NCBI RefSeq assembly: GCF_000338295.1
Contig: NZ_ANMO01000028.1
Span: 1 to 64,000, forward strand
Length of the DNA: 64,000 bases
Reading direction: 5' to 3'
Origin: Rhodopirellula europaea 6C
GTDB lineage: Bacteria > Planctomycetota > Planctomycetia > Pirellulales > Pirellulaceae
The position numbers and the translations under genes are program-made. Below the pieces are notes generated by a model. It worked only from the letters and a program-made list of their open reading frames with translations. It was not told where the DNA came from and searched no databases. Shown in pieces: positions 44,118 through 53,214 of the stretch (position 1 is the stretch's first letter; the number at the start of each line of letters is the position of its first letter).

Positions 44118-45445
44118 GCCCGCGACATCTCGATCAAAGTCATCATCATGGTCAGTCCGTTGAGCACGAAGTGAACGATGATCGGCGGAATCAGCGAACC
44201 AGTCTGGCGATACAGGTAGCCGAGCCCAAGCGACAGGAAGAACAAGGGGATGGGCGCGAGGCCCTGTCCCCAGTGCAGCAACGCAAACACAAGGCTGGCA
44301 ACGAAGACGGGCCAGATTGCAGTGGGAGTCCAATCGTTGGAATCCGTCTGCATTGCCGTGGGCACTGTTATTGCAAGCGGTTCGGTGCCCGCGGCAGTCC
44401 CCGGAGCCATGTAGGCAGCTTCGATGATGGTTTTCGCTTCACGCTGAGGTTCAAACGTGGGGTCACTATCCGGTGTCTCAATGGAGGCGGCTGACTGCTC
44501 AAACGATTGTCGCACCATCGAGAGACGCCAGTCGGCCAAGCGTTGCAGGCCGCCCTGCAGCAAGCCGCGGATCCAGAATTCTTCGACGATCGGGGTCACC
44601 AATGCAGTCGTTACGAACAGCAATGCGAACACGGCGTAGTTTGGGCCCGTCTCGGATTCGTCCGGTTGAAGTGCGTCCAAAACGGGATGCGAGTATTCCT
44701 GCATGAGCGACACCGCAGTCATGATTAACATCGTCGGTGGAAGGATCATCAACGCGGATCGAAACCCGAGACCGATGTCGCCGCGTTGCGGAATCAAACC
44801 GATTCGAGAAATGGCGCTGCGATGATTCAGGCACAGGATCATCAACGTGATCACCGTGGCAGTTAGCATCCCCAACGTACTCAGTGTGAGTTGCGGCACG
44901 GACAACGCCGGCGATTCTGCCGCCACGCTTTCTTCGGCGGCGTTCGGGGCAGCTTCGTCGGGTTCGCTAATCTGATCAGGGGTTTCCGCGATCGGATCGG
45001 TCGCAACCAACGGTTCCGTTTCGGGATCCGATGAGTCTGCGGTTGCGTGTGCCGCTGGTTTTTCAATCCACCCCACGGCTTGAAAGGCACCCTGCAGCAA
45101 CGAGGAGCTGAAGATCAACGCGCCAATGAATACCACAAAATAGAGTACCGACCAAAAAGGCAGGTGACGCGGCCGGACTGGGATAAAGGCCTTCGCGCCG
45201 AATGGACGTTTGCCTCGATACAACAAACGGATCCATTGCGACAGTGAAGTCGCGAATGCGAATATGATAAGGATCGACAAAATCGACAAAGCAATCTCAG
45301 GCGGTCCAAGCTCAACCACCTCGGCCGACTCACTTGCCACTTCACTCGCGGTCGTCAAATCCGTTGAGTCCGCCGGTGCGGTGGCATCGCCTTGGGCCAA
45401 GAGTGAACATGCCCATTGCGATGTTGTGTGGAACCCGAAACTCAT
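44114..45445 (-). CDS. CPBP-family intramembrane metalloprotease
   Basis: A 443-residue polytopic membrane protein with the abortive-infection/CAAX-protease (CPBP) motifs: EExxxR in IVEEFWIRGLLQGGLQRL, FxxxH in LVFALLHWGQGLAPIPLFFL, and HxxxN in LIPPIIVHFVLNGLTMMM. The N-terminal half has additional helices and a long acidic extracytoplasmic loop (ATADSSDPETEPLVATDPI). A ~70-residue insert between the first two motifs (DSDPTFEPQREAK) is unusual. It is coupled by ATGA overlaps to pgsA upstream and uvrA downstream. Substrate unknown. Confidence 0.87.
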   Translation of the reverse strand: MSFGFHTTSQWACSLLAQGDATAPADSTDLTTASEVASESAEVVELGPPEIALSILSILIIFAFATSLSQWIRLLYRGKRPFGAKAFIPVRPRHLPFWSVLYFVVFIGALIFSSSLLQGAFQAVGWIEKPAAHATADSSDPETEPLVATDPIAETPDQISEPDEAAPNAAEESVAAESPALSVPQLTLSTLGMLTATVITLMILCLNHRSAISRIGLIPQRGDIGLGFRSALMILPPTMLIMTAVSLMQEYSHPVLDALQPDESETGPNYAVFALLFVTTALVTPIVEEFWIRGLLQGGLQRLADWRLSMVRQSFEQSAASIETPDSDPTFEPQREAKTIIEAAYMAPGTAAGTEPLAITVPTAMQTDSNDWTPTAIWPVFVASLVFALLHWGQGLAPIPLFFLSLGLGYLYRQTGSLIPPIIVHFVLNGLTMMMTLIEMSRA

Positions 45446-46176
45446 TGGGTCGGGAGCTCGCTGGAGACGGTGCGAAGCTGGGCATCATCTCGTGACGAAG
45501 CACTACCTTTGGTCGTTGCGACGTGATTGGTGTGCGAGATGTTATCAGTGGGCATGGCTTGTGAGGAATCTGGATTGGCGGTGGGAGCTTCGGGTTCCGC
45601 GGGAACTTCCATCCTCGCGTCGGACTGCATCACGCGTGCTGCGATCAATGTGTAATCGACACCGGAGTAGACCGTCAGCGCGATGGCTGCCCATAGCAAT
45701 CCCCACGATGCCCAAGCCAACCACATGGGAGCGGGGGTGACAATGTAAGTTAGCAACACGGCAACCACCGCTGCACACTGCAGGACCATCTTCCATTTGC
45801 CCAGCCAACTGGCCGAGAAATCCCCGCCGGCACCTTCGATGATGCCGCGCAGACTGGTGACCAACAGTTCGCGGGCGACAACGATGGTGGCCATCCAAGA
45901 AGCAACGGGGCTGTCCGGGACCGCCACCAAAGCGATGAACGAACCGCAAATGATGATCTTGTCGACGAACGGGTCGAAGATCCGTCCAAGTTTGGTGACT
46001 TGTCCGTATTTGCGAGCCCAGTAACCGTCCATCCAATCCGTCGAGGCCGCGATCAAGAAAACGATCATGGCAGCCAAGTGCATTCCCAACGGGATCAACG
46101 CCATCACCGCGATCGCCAAAACGAAACGTGCCGTTGTCAGTGCGTTGGGGACGTTGTAGATCGAAGGACCAGCCAT
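45442..46176 (-). CDS. pgsA: CDP-diacylglycerol--glycerol-3-phosphate 3-phosphatidyltransferase
   Basis: Makes phosphatidylglycerol phosphate in the inner membrane. ATG 46176 gives a 244-residue protein that opens MAGPSIYNVPNALTTARFVL; a longer frame has no similarity. The CDP-alcohol phosphotransferase signature is complete in DWMDGYWARKYGQ and GRIFDPFVDK (D-x2-D-G-x2-A-R-x8-G-x3-D-x3-D). Four to five membrane helices follow. The C-terminal ~60 residues are a polar tail (EVPAEPEAPTANPDSSQAMP) beyond the family core. Its stop overlaps the CPBP start. Confidence 0.9.
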   Translation of the reverse strand: MAGPSIYNVPNALTTARFVLAIAVMALIPLGMHLAAMIVFLIAASTDWMDGYWARKYGQVTKLGRIFDPFVDKIIICGSFIALVAVPDSPVASWMATIVVARELLVTSLRGIIEGAGGDFSASWLGKWKMVLQCAAVVAVLLTYIVTPAPMWLAWASWGLLWAAIALTVYSGVDYTLIAARVMQSDARMEVPAEPEAPTANPDSSQAMPTDNISHTNHVATTKGSASSRDDAQLRTVSSELPTQ

Positions 46177-46223
46177 GAGGCGACCAAAATCAAAGGGGAC
46201 AAACGAGCAAGTGATGGTCGGTT

Positions 46224-47657
46224 CTAAGTCGCCGCGGCAACCAGATCGTAACCTTGGGAAGCAACGATCTCGCACGGTCGAATTTGGCCGATTTCCACCG
46301 GCGAGTCTGGATCCACTTGCGAGACATAGATCAGACCATCGACATCGGGTGCTTCGCTTCGGGTGCGACCGATGAAGACGCCTTCCTGTTCAGGCATCTC
46401 TGCGTCGATCAAAACCTCTTCGATTCCACCGACGCGAGAGTCATTCCAATCAAATGCGATTTGTTGTTGCAGTTCCATCAAGTCATCGCGGCGTCGCGCG
46501 GCCACCTTGGGATCAACTCGATTGGGCAATCTCGCGGCCGGTGTGTCTTCTTCAATGCTGTAAGTGAACACGCCCAGGTTTTCAAATCGAGATTCCTTGA
46601 CGAAATCCATCAGCTCGACGAAGTCCTCTTCGGTCTCGCCGGGGAAGCCCGTGATCATTGTCGTTCGCATTACCAACGAATCAATTCGCGAGCGAAGCTT
46701 TTGGACGATGTCGGTTTGCAGTGCACGTGTGGTTTTGCGAGCCATGCGTTTCAGCATTTTGTCGCTGGCGTGCTGCAGTGGCATGTCGATGTACGGCACG
46801 ATTCGCTTGGCCGATGCCAATGTGTCAATCAGAGCGTCGTCGATGTACATCGGGTAGAAATACATCAGCCGAATCCAATCGATCGATTCGATTTTGTCGA
46901 GCTCTTTCAACAGCTGATTCAGGCGAGGTTCGCCGTAGCGATCCATGCCGTAGTACGTCGTGTCCTGTGCCACGATGACGACTTCGCGAACGCCACTGTC
47001 ACCCAATCGTTTGGCTTCGTCGATGATCTGTTCGATTGGTTTGCTGAAGTGCTTGCCGCGCATCTTTGGAATTGCGCAGAACGTGCACAGTCGATCGCAG
47101 CCTTCGCTGATTTTTAGATAGGCGAAGTGACGTGGCGTGACGGCCGAACGCATCGCATCGCTGAGCGGATTGACCGCGGCGGGTTTGAAAATCGTGCGTT
47201 GTTCTTGCAGCCCCGAATAGAGTTCATCAACGACCGAAACGATGTCGTTGCGACCGAAGACGCCGACCAAGGCATCGATGTCAGGTCGAGCCTGCAGCAG
47301 CTTGTCTTGTTGTCGTTCGGCCAAGCATCCCGTGACGACAACGTTGCGTAGTTTGCCGTCTCGTTTGAGGGCCAGCATTTCATCGATCGCGGCCATGGAC
47401 TCATCACGAGCCGAGTCGATGAAACCACAAGTGTTGACCACGACAAAGTCGGCTCCGTCGACCGAATCGACCATCCGGTAACCGTCGGCGTCGAGGCGAC
47501 CAAGCATTTGCTCAGTGTCGACGAGGTTCTTGGGGCACCCCAGCGAAACGACCGCGTACCGCCCCCGCGGTTTGCCCGTTTCCGGATCGATCATCGGGTC
47601 GATCCCCGGTGTAGCGACCGTCACGTTGTTCTGCGGGAGAATGGGAAGTTGCATCAA
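46224..47657 (-). CDS. rimO: Ribosomal protein S12 methylthiotransferase
   Basis: A 477-residue radical-SAM enzyme that methylthiolates Asp89 of ribosomal protein S12. The UPF0004 domain holds the first cluster cysteines in [30 protein letters not shown] and [11 protein letters not shown]. The radical-SAM motif [15 protein letters not shown] (CxxxCxxC) follows, and a TRAM-like C-terminal domain ([16 protein letters not shown]) ends it. GCPKN and length favour RimO over MiaB. The N-terminal ~30 residues are an extra extension, so a start further in is possible. It is 47 bases upstream of pgsA. Confidence 0.93.
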   Translation of the reverse strand: MMQLPILPQNNVTVATPGIDPMIDPETGKPRGRYAVVSLGCPKNLVDTEQMLGRLDADGYRMVDSVDGADFVVVNTCGFIDSARDESMAAIDEMLALKRDGKLRNVVVTGCLAERQQDKLLQARPDIDALVGVFGRNDIVSVVDELYSGLQEQRTIFKPAAVNPLSDAMRSAVTPRHFAYLKISEGCDRLCTFCAIPKMRGKHFSKPIEQIIDEAKRLGDSGVREVVIVAQDTTYYGMDRYGEPRLNQLLKELDKIESIDWIRLMYFYPMYIDDALIDTLASAKRIVPYIDMPLQHASDKMLKRMARKTTRALQTDIVQKLRSRIDSLVMRTTMITGFPGETEEDFVELMDFVKESRFENLGVFTYSIEEDTPAARLPNRVDPKVAARRRDDLMELQQQIAFDWNDSRVGGIEEVLIDAEMPEQEGVFIGRTRSEAPDVDGLIYVSQVDPDSPVEIGQIRPCEIVASQGYDLVAAAT

Positions 47658-47974
47658 ACGAAATCAGGATCGAGGGTGGAGAAGCAAAATGCCGCAAAAA
47701 TCAATTCGCAGGATAATTCGAGCGTTTTCACGGCAAGCCCTTCATTAGAACACAAACCGGCGTTTTCGCAATTTGCAAACGTGGCCAATCGCGGGCGGCA
47801 GATGTCGGCCCAAACGGAGCGGTGCGGCGTCTTCTCAACCAGAGCCCGAGTGTGGGTGATGCGCTCGCGAAAACCGGTTCGCTCGCAAAAAAACGGCTCC
47901 CTTGCGTGAATGAGGCGGCAAATTCACAATCGTCAGCCCGATTGATTTTTTCCACCTTCGCAAGTGCATTTGCC
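47658..47974. other. 317-base divergent intergenic region (rimO/lysS)
   Basis: It separates two divergent genes and must carry both promoters, but no clear -35/-10 pair is seen. The lysS frame is open back to 47822 without family similarity. No repeat was noted. Confidence 0.5.
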
Positions 47975-49546
47975 GTGACCGATACGCCTTCCAACGCCGA
48001 CGACCTTGATTTGACCGACCCGCACGCGGCTCGTCGGCACAAACTGGAAGAAATCACCGCGAAAGGCATCGATCCGTGGGGCCAGCGTTTCGACGACCGT
48101 TTGTTGGTCAGCGAGTGCCGCGACCGCATTCCACAGATCCAGTGGCAACAAAAGGACGGCGAAACGATCGCCCTGCCCGACGTCGAAAGCGAAGAAGTCG
48201 ACTACCGCCAATGGAAAGCTGACAACGGCCCAGGCGAGGAAATCGGCCCGATCGTTCGCGTTGCCGGACGGATCTTGCTGGCACGGCCGACCGGCAAGTT
48301 GATCTTCATGAACATCCGAGACTGGACCGGTGACATCCAGATCTTTGTTGGCAAGAAACAAGTCGGCGACGAAAACTTTGATCTGGCCAAGCTGTTTGAC
48401 CTGGGTGATTTGATCGGTGTTCAAGGTCGACTGGGCCGCACCAACACGGGCGAGCTGACCGTGTTCGCGGAAGAGCTGATCTTGCTGACGAAGATGTTGG
48501 AGGTCCCGCCGGAAAAGCACGCCGGGATGACCAATCAAGACCTGCGCCAACGGATGCGGTATGCCGACTTGGCGTTCAACGACGGCGTGATGCAGACGTT
48601 CCTCGATCGCACCAAGATCATCAAAAGCATTCGCTCGACGCTGGACGACCAAGGGTTCTGCGAAGTCGAAGGCCCGACGCTGCATACCGTTCCAGGTGGT
48701 GCCGCTGCGCGTCCGTTCGAAACGCATCACAACGCTTTGGACATGAAGCTGACCATGCGGATCGCGTTGGAACTGCACCTCAAGCGATTGATGGTCGGCG
48801 GGATGGAACGTGTTTACGAACTGGGACGCGTCTATCGCAACGAAGGCCTGTCGCCGCGGCACAACCCTGAGTTCACGATGCTGGAAACCTATCAGGCGTA
48901 CGGCAATTACGAATCCATGATGGATCTGACGGAGAAGATCATCTGCGACGCGATCGAAAAGATCGGCGGTGGATTCAAACGTGAATACAACGGCACCATG
49001 TTGGACTTCACGCCGCCGTTCCAGCGTGCGACGTACGCGGAGTTGTTCCAAAAAGCCACCGGCATCGATCCCGCCGACGAAGACGCGGTCAAGGAATACG
49101 CCAAGGGGCTGAAGCTGACCATCGATGGCAAGCACCCCGATGTGATCCGCAATGAGATCTTTGAAGAGAAGGTTGAGGATTCATTGCAAGGCCCGATCTT
49201 CGTGACGGACTATCCGGCCAGCATTTGCCCGCTGACCAAACGCAAGAAGGACAACCCCGAAATCGCCGAGCGATTTGAGATGTTCATCTGCGGAATGGAA
49301 TTGGCCAACGCCTACACCGAGCTGAACGATCCCGATCTGCAGGAAGAGTTGTTCAAGACTCAACTCGAAGGTCAGGACGACGAAGATTCGATGGCCAAGA
49401 TGGACCACGACTTCGTCCGCGCGTTGCGTTACGGCATGCCGCCCGCTGGTGGACTGGGGATCGGCATCGACCGCTTGGTGATGGTTTTGACGAACCAAAA
49501 ATCCATTCGCGATGTGATTCTATTTCCCGTCCTTCGCCCCGAGTGA
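47975..49546 (+). CDS. lysS: Lysine--tRNA ligase (class II)
   Basis: GTG 47975 (opening VTDTPSNADDLDLTDPHAAR) gives 523 residues, close to the family norm, and upstream in-frame sequence is unlike LysRS. The OB-fold anticodon domain shows VAGRILLARPTGKLIFMNIR and NTGELTVFAEELILL. The class II motifs follow: motif 2 in YELGRVYRNEGLSPRHNPEF and motif 3 in PPAGGLGIGIDRLVMVL. Insertion at ~40-70 (QWQQKDGETIALPDVESEEV) is longer than in E. coli. Cytosolic dimer. Confidence 0.94.
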   Translation: MTDTPSNADDLDLTDPHAARRHKLEEITAKGIDPWGQRFDDRLLVSECRDRIPQIQWQQKDGETIALPDVESEEVDYRQWKADNGPGEEIGPIVRVAGRILLARPTGKLIFMNIRDWTGDIQIFVGKKQVGDENFDLAKLFDLGDLIGVQGRLGRTNTGELTVFAEELILLTKMLEVPPEKHAGMTNQDLRQRMRYADLAFNDGVMQTFLDRTKIIKSIRSTLDDQGFCEVEGPTLHTVPGGAAARPFETHHNALDMKLTMRIALELHLKRLMVGGMERVYELGRVYRNEGLSPRHNPEFTMLETYQAYGNYESMMDLTEKIICDAIEKIGGGFKREYNGTMLDFTPPFQRATYAELFQKATGIDPADEDAVKEYAKGLKLTIDGKHPDVIRNEIFEEKVEDSLQGPIFVTDYPASICPLTKRKKDNPEIAERFEMFICGMELANAYTELNDPDLQEELFKTQLEGQDDEDSMAKMDHDFVRALRYGMPPAGGLGIGIDRLVMVLTNQKSIRDVILFPVLRPE

Positions 49547-49584
49547 GCCGCTGATGGGCTGCGTGGCGACCGCCTTAGGCTGGA

Positions 49585-49803
49585 TTAAAACAGTGTGTAG
49601 ATAAACGGTGCCGCGCCGCTGCTGGCCATGATGCTGAGCAAGCCCACCAACAACAGCGATCCGATCAGAGGGATCATCCACCACTTCTTGTTCTCACGCA
49701 GGAACATTACGAATTCTTGCAGCAGGCCAATGTCCTGCTGTTCCGATTCGCGTTCGAAATCGCTGGGAGGCGTGGGCTCGGAGGGCGTTTTTGGATCGGA
49801 CAT
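49585..49803 (-). CDS. DUF5989-family small membrane protein
   Basis: A 72-residue protein with the DUF5989 pattern: LLQEFVMFLRENKKWWMIPL, a single membrane helix (IGSLLLVGLLSIMASSG) and the diagnostic end APFIYTLF. The N-terminal ~25 residues are Pro/Glu-rich. Members travel with SxtJ and carbamoyltransferase genes, as here: the SxtJ stop lies seven bases upstream. Function is not known. Confidence 0.85.
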   Translation of the reverse strand: MSDPKTPSEPTPPSDFERESEQQDIGLLQEFVMFLRENKKWWMIPLIGSLLLVGLLSIMASSGAAPFIYTLF

Positions 49804-49810
49804 AGGGAAG

Positions 49811-50218
49811 CTAAAACTGCTTGAAGTATTGGTCGGGTGTGGGCGTTGATTCGCGGTCGTTCCAATTACTGGAGCGGCCTTCTTGTTTCAGATTCAGTGG
49901 GTCGTGCCCGGTCGCTCCCAAGATCAAAGCGATGGGTGTCAGAACGACAAAGTAGATCGTTCCAAACAGCAGATGGCCAACACAAAAGGCGATCGGGTAT
50001 GTCGCGTATTGCCAGCCGCGAATGATGGGTTGTTGGGAAGCGGTCCAAGCATAGTAGACGGCCGCTACGGCGAGTCCCGCGATCAGCAAAACGATATTGA
50101 GCCATTGTCCAAAGTCGCTCAGCAAAAACGAAGCGATGATCAGGAGTAGGCCCAGCGACAGCCCAAACCAGCGACGCATCGACGGTGATGGTGGAGCATT
50201 GAGATCAATTAGTGGCAT
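49811..50218 (-). CDS. SxtJ-family membrane protein
   Basis: A 135-residue protein with three or four membrane helices (WFGLSLGLLLIIASFLLSDF; WLNIVLLIAGLAVAAVYYAW; GHLLFGTIYFVVLTPIALIL). The end GHDPLNLKQEGRSSNW is typical of the SxtJ family, named after a gene of saxitoxin clusters but widespread beside NodU/CmcH carbamoyltransferases. It starts ten bases after the carbamoyltransferase stop and seven before the DUF5989 gene. Role unknown; a membrane scaffold for the transferase is an inference. Confidence 0.82.
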   Translation of the reverse strand: MPLIDLNAPPSPSMRRWFGLSLGLLLIIASFLLSDFGQWLNIVLLIAGLAVAAVYYAWTASQQPIIRGWQYATYPIAFCVGHLLFGTIYFVVLTPIALILGATGHDPLNLKQEGRSSNWNDRESTPTPDQYFKQF

Positions 50219-50228
50219 GATGGATTAA

Positions 50229-52058
50229 TCAATCGGGAGCCAGATTGGACAGGTAGGTTTGACTGGAGGCGACCGCACTCTCGGGCTGTTCCTCGCGGAG
50301 CATCAAATGATTGCCCACGACCAAGACATCCATTTGGGTCGCCATGAAGCAACGGTAGGCGTCCGCCGCCGTTCGCACGATGGGTTCCCCTCGCACGTTG
50401 AAGCTGGTGTTGATCAGTGCCGGACAACCAGTTTGCTCGTGGAACTCTTTGAGCAAGGAATGGAATCGAGGCTGGCGATTTTCGCTGACGGTCTGAACTC
50501 GAGCCGAATAATCGAGGTGCGTGATGGCGGGCAAGTCACTTCTGACTTGGCGAACGCGTTCGATGCCATCGACGGGAGCGGTCGGCTCTTTTCTTCGAGA
50601 TGGCAAGACATCAAACGTGAACAGCATGTAGGGACTGGATGAATCCTTTTTCATCTCGAAGCAATCACCAGCGAATTCTTCCAAAACCGAAGGAGCAAAT
50701 GGCCGGAAAGATTCGCGGTATTTGATCTTCAGGTTCATGGTCGACTGCATCTCTGTGTTGCGAGGGTCGCCCAAGATGCTGCGGTTGCCAAGCGATCGCG
50801 GGCCAAACTCCATGCGTCCCTGGACCCAGCCGACCACCTTTCCTTCTGCCAACAACCCTGCGACACGTTGGTCGAGTTCCGCCACATGATCGAATGTCTG
50901 AACAACGGCACCTGACCGTATCAAGGCATCGATTTCCTTCGATTCATCGATCGGTGGACCCAGCAGCGATCCGTGTTGGGCGTCCTGAGGATTCGCCGTT
51001 CGCAAATTCCCTAGCAGTCGGTGCCAGATCAGCCAGGCGACTCCGAGAGCGCCGCCGGCGTCTCCGGCCGCTGGTTGAACCCAGATGTTTTCGAAAGGTC
51101 CTTCTCGCAACAGTCGTCCGTTTGAAACGCAGTTAAGAGCAACTCCGCCCGCCAAGCAAAGTGAATCACTTCCCGTTTGACGGTGAACATGGGAGGCGAG
51201 CTTGAGGATCACTTCTTCCGTGACGACTTGGATGCTTGCCGCGATATCCATGTCGACTTGTCTGACCAGTGACTCTGGATCTCGGCGAGAGATACCAAGC
51301 AAGCGTTCCAGCTTTTTGCCTGTCATTCGAAGAGTATGAGCGAATGTGAAGTAATTCATGTTCAGCTCATAGCTTCCGTCTTCGTTCACGCGAATCAATT
51401 CTTTGCGAACGACATCGGCAAACGTCGGTTCGCCATAAGGGGCGAGCCCCATCAATTTGTATTCGCCGGAATTGACTCGGAAGCCACAAAAGTAGGTGAA
51501 GGCGGAATAGAGCAAACCGAGTGAGTGTGGGAACCGGATGTCTTGTTTCAGTTCGAGCTTTTCGCGATTCCCAATTCCCCAACTGGTCGTGGTCCATTCG
51601 CCAACACCATCCACCGTCAGGATTGCCGCTTCATCAAACGGGCTGGGATAGAAAGCACTCGCCGCGTGTGATTCGTGGTGTTCGCAGAAAACGATTCGCC
51701 GTTTGGTTTTACCACCGAGGTGCCGGCGGATTTCGCGAGGAATGTGCAGCTTGAGTTGCAACCATGGCGGCATCGCGCGCGAAAAGGATGCGTATCCACG
51801 TGGAGCGTATGCCAAGTAGGTTTCCAGCAACCTTTCAAACTTCAGCAACGGCTTTTCGTAGAACCCGACGTAGTCGATGTCTGAGACGCTGGCACCGATC
51901 GAGTCCAAGCATCCTGCGAGCGCTTCGCTGGGAAACGCTGAGTCATGCTTCTTTCTCGTGAATCGTTCTTCGCTCGCAGCAGCGACCACAACGCCGTTGT
52001 TGATCAACGCAACGGCAGAATCGTGATAGAAGGCGGAGACGCCGAGGATAAGTGTCAT
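50229..52058 (-). CDS. Carbamoyltransferase (NodU/CmcH/TobZ family)
   Basis: A 609-residue enzyme that transfers a carbamoyl group from carbamoyl phosphate to a hydroxyl via carbamoyl-AMP. The N-terminal Kae1-like domain has LILGVSAFYHDSAVALINNG, FCEHHESHAASAFYPSPF (metal-binding His residues), ILTVDGVGEWTT, and LCLAGGVALNCVSNGRLLRE. The C-terminal YrdC-like domain has GRMEFGPRSLGNRSILGDPR, YKxxxRPFAPSVL-like FRPFAPSVLEEFAGD and INTSFNVRGEPIVRT. Cytosolic. It overlaps the SGNH gene upstream by ATGA and is followed by SxtJ and DUF5989. The acceptor is unknown, perhaps a surface glycan or small molecule. Confidence 0.92.
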   Translation of the reverse strand: MTLILGVSAFYHDSAVALINNGVVVAAASEERFTRKKHDSAFPSEALAGCLDSIGASVSDIDYVGFYEKPLLKFERLLETYLAYAPRGYASFSRAMPPWLQLKLHIPREIRRHLGGKTKRRIVFCEHHESHAASAFYPSPFDEAAILTVDGVGEWTTTSWGIGNREKLELKQDIRFPHSLGLLYSAFTYFCGFRVNSGEYKLMGLAPYGEPTFADVVRKELIRVNEDGSYELNMNYFTFAHTLRMTGKKLERLLGISRRDPESLVRQVDMDIAASIQVVTEEVILKLASHVHRQTGSDSLCLAGGVALNCVSNGRLLREGPFENIWVQPAAGDAGGALGVAWLIWHRLLGNLRTANPQDAQHGSLLGPPIDESKEIDALIRSGAVVQTFDHVAELDQRVAGLLAEGKVVGWVQGRMEFGPRSLGNRSILGDPRNTEMQSTMNLKIKYRESFRPFAPSVLEEFAGDCFEMKKDSSSPYMLFTFDVLPSRRKEPTAPVDGIERVRQVRSDLPAITHLDYSARVQTVSENRQPRFHSLLKEFHEQTGCPALINTSFNVRGEPIVRTAADAYRCFMATQMDVLVVGNHLMLREEQPESAVASSQTYLSNLAPD

Positions 52059-53116
52059 GGCAGCAGTTCAGCGAGGTCGTTGGCCCAAGAGTCGGCCACT
52101 TGTCGGTGTCCTTCGCGAGTCAAGTGAATCGCATCTCCTAACAAGTCTGGTTGACAGGAGACGTTTTTGGCGATGTCGAAAAGCGGCGTTTGCGACTCTT
52201 CAGCGACATCTCGCATTGTCTGTGTAATCCACCTTCCAATCTTTTGATTGGTTTCAATCTGCTGAGGTGTTTGCCCGAGATAGAGACCCAAATTGTCGCA
52301 GTCCGGATTCGCTGCCATCAATTGAGTGCTGATGACCGGTTGGGCGTCTGATCGATTGATGGCGGCGAGGAGGTCGTGTAAGTCATTGCGGAATGCCTTG
52401 GCGCCCTCTTTCGTGATTTTGGTGGAAGCATCAGCGGGAGGAGCGAACTGGGGAGTGTCGGCGGGGAACAACCGGAATCGAATCAACCCGTATAGAGTAC
52501 TCTGCGAAAGGAACCGCTGGGCCCAGGATGGCGCTGGTGGTGTTTTGTTGATCGATTCAGGCGATTTTGCGATCGCAAGTTTTGAATCGTTCCAGCCAAG
52601 ATAAAGAATTACCAAATCAGGACTCAGCGGAGCAATTGTCTGTTCGTAGCGATGTTTTACCTGAGTCATATTGAACCCAGGGACTCCTCCGTTGAGCACT
52701 TCGGCCTTTTTCCCGTCGGGGATACCTTGGTCACGCAGAAGCTGTTCCAGTACGCAGCACGAGTCTTGATGCTGTGGAACGAGGTAGCCGAAGACGCTGG
52801 AACCGCCGAGGACGGCGATGCGATAGACATCATCGGGTTTTTGTTTCTCGATTGACCGGCCCCGCAAACCAAACGAATTGGTTTCAACCTCGTAGGTCGA
52901 CGATCTTAGACGAAGATTTGGCCGGAGTGTGTGTCCGGCCTTTTTGTCGGGGACGAAGAAACTCAGCCCTGTTGCATAGCAGTTCGGTGTCCAGCCTCTC
53001 GAAGCAACGTAGACGCGAAGTCCGGCTTCGCAAAGGAAGATCGAGATCGCGAAGCCTAACCAGATGGCTGCTAGTGCGAACCACCGTTTTCGTCGCTTTA
53101 TTCGAGATGAAACCAT
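52055..53116 (-). CDS. Membrane-anchored SGNH/GDSL hydrolase
   Basis: A 353-residue protein with an N-terminal helix (WFALAAIWLGFAISIFLCEA) and an outer-facing SGNH domain. Block I is IAVLGGSSVFGYLVP (Ser), then NGGVPGFNMTQ (Gly), LVILYLGWNDSKLA (Asn), and DAIHLTREGHRQVAD (Asp-x-x-His). A pre-domain reads GHTLRPNLRLRSSTY and TNSFGLRGRSIEK, typical of SGNH proteins that act with surface-polymer genes. It is the first gene of the coupled carbamoyltransferase cassette, 98 bases after threonine synthase on the same strand. Acyl transfer or deacetylation of a glycan is inferred. Confidence 0.85.
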   Translation of the reverse strand: MVSSRIKRRKRWFALAAIWLGFAISIFLCEAGLRVYVASRGWTPNCYATGLSFFVPDKKAGHTLRPNLRLRSSTYEVETNSFGLRGRSIEKQKPDDVYRIAVLGGSSVFGYLVPQHQDSCCVLEQLLRDQGIPDGKKAEVLNGGVPGFNMTQVKHRYEQTIAPLSPDLVILYLGWNDSKLAIAKSPESINKTPPAPSWAQRFLSQSTLYGLIRFRLFPADTPQFAPPADASTKITKEGAKAFRNDLHDLLAAINRSDAQPVISTQLMAANPDCDNLGLYLGQTPQQIETNQKIGRWITQTMRDVAEESQTPLFDIAKNVSCQPDLLGDAIHLTREGHRQVADSWANDLAELLP

Positions 53117-53214
53117 GTTGCAAACTGCTTGGCTGCCTCGCGGAGTCGGCTGGCAACTCGACGAACGATTTAAGTAATGAATCGTTGCCTGTCACACATT
53201 TTCGTCCCGATGGA

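Noticed and set aside
43035-44174. A long open frame opposite the first half of uvrA
   Set aside because: Covers the ABC motifs of uvrA in reverse and has no motif of its own.
44118-44333. 72-residue N-terminal extension of UvrA
   Set aside because: It lies inside the CPBP gene and has no UvrA similarity; the ATGA overlap start is better.
47933-49135. A 400-codon open frame opposite lysS
   Set aside because: Antisense of lysyl-tRNA synthetase without recognisable domain.
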